Under the pieces are notes generated by a model. The model did no database searches. It had not been told where the DNA came from and was given only the letters and a program-made list of their open reading frames with translations. A DNA stretch of 64,000 nucleotides from Ceratothoa steindachneri (taxonomy: Eukaryota; Arthropoda; Malacostraca; Isopoda; Cymothoidae): contig OZ018335.1 in NCBI GenBank assembly GCA_963969495.1, forward strand, positions 89,252,440-89,316,439, given 5' to 3'. This document shows, in pieces, positions 60,883 through 64,000 of this stretch (the stretch's first letter is position 1; the number at the start of each line of letters is the position of its first letter). Position numbers and translations under genes: made by a program.

Positions 60883-62422
60883 CATACAACCTTGGCCAAA
60901 AGTATAAAAAACACCCACCTCCCATAGAAATATGTGCATATTTAACATATTTAATGAAACCTTTTAGAATTTATCATATTATTCATGAATATGTATGATA
61001 ATAATTTTAATTTTGCTAATATGTTTGAATATTTTGTTAATATGTTTGAATTAATTAGTATTTTAATGAATGGTGTGGAATTTCTAAAGTATGTTTTCTA
61101 AAATTAGAATATAACCAATATTTTTTGTTTTAGCTTAAATTTATAATATTTTTTATTCAATATCGTTCTAAATAACTAATAAGAGTGAAACTAAAAACTT
61201 TATAGAAGCAGAGAGAGCACAAATCCAACTTGCCAAAGCCACGGGTTATCACAAGTAGAAATTGCTAAAATAATTTTAACCTTCAGGATATGTTGTCCAC
61301 ACTACTCTAAAACGCTATAAAGAGAATAAGAGCTTTGTAAAACGGAAGAGAAGTGGCAGAAAACGTCTTACAACACCTAAAGAACACGGATCTATCATTC
61401 TGGCTTCACTACAGAATCGCAGAAAAATATCTTCTGAACTTGCCGAGGAGTTCAAGGGAGTGTCTTATTACAATAAGATCACCAATAACCGTTAGAAGGA
61501 GACTTAAAGTTCAAGGGCTAAAAGGATGCAAGGCGAGAAAAAAGCCATATATATCTGATGTCAACACAAAATAACAACTTCAGTGAGCCATAGAGCATGA
61601 GAAATTTGACACAGGATACACGAATAATGGTCTAAATTATCTGGTCAGATGAAAGGGATTATCAGATATGTAAGAAAAACTATTGTATTGCTTTTTTTAC
61701 ATGTAATTTGTGTAATTTTCTTTAAATATATCTTGGAAGAAATTTATTTAAAAAATTAACTTTGTTATAATAAGTTTGCAGGTTTTCAGCGCTTCTTAAG
61801 CTACCCTTGTGAGGCGTAGAGTTTCAGAGGCATTACACCGTTTTGTAGAGCATAGAGGTGATTCCATAATGCTATGAGGCTGCATGTCTTCGTCAAGGTC
61901 ATGGGAGATGGTTTTATGTCGGGGAAGAATGCTGAACTCCACACAACTCAAACCACCATGTTTTTCATAAGTTTCAAAGCCGTCTCTCGAAAAATTGCAT
62001 ACAAACAAGTACAAAAAATTAAGTTATATTTCAGTAGAAAAAGGCCCATTAACATGCATCCACCACACAGAGAAATGAGGGTCACCCTTATAAAGTAATC
62101 ACTACAGAGCCTAGACTTGAATACATTAGAACACTTGTGGGGAGTGCTGGAAAAAGAATAAGAAGTCCCAAAGTTACAAATAAAACAGAACTGTATGAAA
62201 AATTACAAGCTGAGTGGGGAAAAATTGCGTCATAAATTTGTGAATATTTGGGGAAATCCCTGCCACGAAGAATTAGGCTGTAATTAAAACAAAAGGAAGT
62301 CTAAATATTAGAATAATTAAAAATAAATACATAAAATATATATAATTCATTTATTACAAATGTCTAATTACATTATATGAATGATTCCATAGGGAGCTTT
62401 TTACTTTTGGCCAAGTTTCATG
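60883..62422 (+). mobile_element. Tc1-family DNA transposon, full length, dead
   Basis: A 1540-bp element between TA at 60881-60882 and TA at 62423-62424. The left end reads CATACAACCTTGGCCAAAAG, the right end read inward CATGAAACTTGGCCAAAAGT, and the similarity extends imperfectly for about 45 bases (CTCCCATAG against CTCCCTATG). It holds one decayed transposase gene. Confidence 0.93.
61200..62280 (+). pseudogene. Tc1 transposase pseudogene
   Basis: In plus-strand frames that shift repeatedly: a helix-turn-helix start with HYKTL/KRYKEN-like remnants near 61300, a second DNA-binding part (KNIFxT..R near 61420), the core with KLSGQMKG where Tc1 has W..V.WSDE (61635-61660), RVSEALHRFVEHRGD then a degraded GGCM segment where Tc1 has GGGSVMVWGC (61815-61890), and LEHLWGVLEK where Tc1 has P.E..W..LK (about 62120-62150). 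The first catalytic Asp-Glu is gone and more than ten stops are present. Confidence 0.75.
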
Positions 62423-62424
62423 TA

Positions 62425-63906
62425 AACCCGCAAATGTATTCACACAACACAAAACTGAGATTATTGTTCTTATCAGAGGTTTACCAACGGTAAATTTTGC
62501 ATGTGGGCATTGAACAGCAATTTCTATAGTTTAGTATGAAAATAACTTTATATAGATTGACAATTATAAAAGATTACATTATTTTCATGTTTTCTATGGG
62601 ATCTAATACATATCTAATACCCCCACTCGAAGTATTTGGACTCTTTCATCATTGATATTTTGATAGATTCATTATATCAAAACCAGCAACAAATAAAACC
62701 GGCAAGTGAATATCGGCTGATTTTAGAAAATAAAATTAATTTGCCCAGAATATAAAGATTGTGGACAAAGTCTAAGATGAAATCAGTTTCTCAAGAAATA
62801 CCGGGATGACCATTTTCTTTATATATAACCATCCTTAGTTGGGTATGACTTGAGGTTTCAGTCCTATAGATGTACTTCATAACATAGTATTGGTATGTCG
62901 AGGTATTGTATATAAAGGAACAAATGAATTTCGAGAGGTTATGCTATGGTGTTTTTTCTTATCCTTAAATTTATTCTCGGTATTAGCATAGACATTGATA
63001 TTATTTTCAGCAATGTCGTATTATTAAACATCTGAGTGGCATTTTGTGAATTTTTAACGATTTTTACCAGTGATTTTGAATGTTAGACACAGTTTTTGAT
63101 TAATTAAATAAAAATGAAACTTAGATAATCCCCTGATTGACCGTTCAATTAAGAGGAAAAACATTCGCATGGCGCATAGATAAAATAAGACAAATGAATA
63201 ATATCAAAAGAGCACAATTATGCTCATGAATAATTGAATTAAACTCGGTATTGACATACCCATTGGCAATATTATCAGCAATGTATATAGTGATATTTCT
63301 CATTTATCAAATGTTGTTTTTATGGGGAGTAGCAATTATTCTAAGATTGGGGTATATTCAGTGAACATACCGTCAGCTGTAGCCTTTTTTCCCAAAGGAG
63401 AAGGGATCAAATGGCATCAACCACACTAATTAATGACTATTCTTCCCTCTTCTTTATAGCCTTATCAAGAAAAAGTCACCAATCATTTTGGCCAGATCAT
63501 TGGCATGAAAATCCTATACAAAAACGCCCTATGAATGTTCGTTGTCTATGTTAAGTATATAAATGAAAACACAGTTTAAACAACAGAATCTATTTCACAA
63601 AATAGCTTCTATCCGTTTCAGAGATCTTTTTCCAACCAAATAAAAGTTTATCTACGCCTCGAATAAAATTCCTTAGGCTTCGAAGCAGAAACTGTTGAAG
63701 TTATTCTTTGAGTCCTTCTTTATCAAAACTTCTTTCATGGCGAAGCTCATTGTTTAATGACAAAAAAGGTGAAGTAAACGCCGCACGACTGCGAAGACTC
63801 GTAAGCAGTTCACACTCCAAAAATAACTTCCCCGTTGAGACTTAGTCGCCGCTCATTGTCAAGACCGATACCTCACCTGCGCTGGTTCAGTTTGAACAAA
63901 TTAACA
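62425..63906. other. Unassigned AT-rich DNA
   Basis: No gene is recognised. Two loosely similar stretches (around 62975 and 63244, sharing CTCGGTATT.. and TATT.TCAGCAATGT) may be an old duplication. Confidence 0.4.
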
Positions 63907-63914
63907 CTTGAGGG

Positions 63915-64000
63915 GAGTGGCAGATCCAGGCTAAATATTTGGTGGGCTAACCTGAATTCCTCCCTGTGAGTAATCTGAGAAAAGGGCATTGATGATTGTC
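63915..64000. mobile_element. hAT-type MITE, copy 3, cut by the window end
   Basis: Begins GAGTGGCAGATCCAGGCTAA and continues with GAATTCCTCCCTGTGAGTAA and GGGCATTGATGATT, which is the reverse complement of the right half of copy 1 (2297-2547). The putative duplication on this side is CTTGAGGG (63907-63914). Confidence 0.8.

Overview
This is a eukaryotic, AT-rich, intron-scale window with no recognisable intact host protein gene. It is almost entirely repeats: dead retrotransposons, DNA transposons and MITEs, satellites, and very long (TA)n runs. A telomere-type (TTAGG)n block, the mix of Jockey/I-like LINEs, Gypsy elements with a baculovirus-F-like envelope, mariner/Tc1 elements, and abundant dinucleotide microsatellites all suggest an arthropod. 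A crustacean is my best guess, but that is an inference.

Layout. 1-10.4 kb is mostly unassigned AT-rich DNA. It holds a hAT-type MITE (2297-2547), a dead mariner with TIRs and TA duplications (5010-6320) and a three-copy 197-bp tandem repeat ending in a hairpin (8681-9293). 10.4-29 kb is a once-contiguous 57-bp satellite array broken by a nest of transposons: a solo LTR with a 5-bp duplication (12318-13697), hAT and Cys-rich protein relics (16060-17084), an ORF1-only LINE with a 10-bp duplication (17608-20471), and a compound block of two LTRs, a (TTAGG)n patch, a mariner 3' end and a Gypsy/errantivirus-like pol-env (20730-28594). 29-41 kb holds a transposase relic split by a second hAT MITE, another MITE, a degenerate 5-bp satellite interrupted by a 762-bp long-TIR element, and a 5'-truncated LINE. 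41-49 kb has a LINE with RNase H, a Cys-rich protein relic with a duplicated upstream exon that is itself split by an LTR, and a third LINE RT. 49-57 kb is dominated by (TA)n/(CT)n runs, an internally deleted Gypsy (gag joined to integrase), a mariner relic and hammerhead-like motifs beside (TA)n. 57-64 kb is mostly unassigned, with one Tc1 element (60883-62422) and the start of a third hAT MITE (63915 onward).

Function. Every protein-coding relic seen carries stops, frameshifts, deletions or lost catalytic residues, so I expect none to make a working product. The interest lies in the insertion history, which target-site duplications let one read directly, and in a few non-coding structures.
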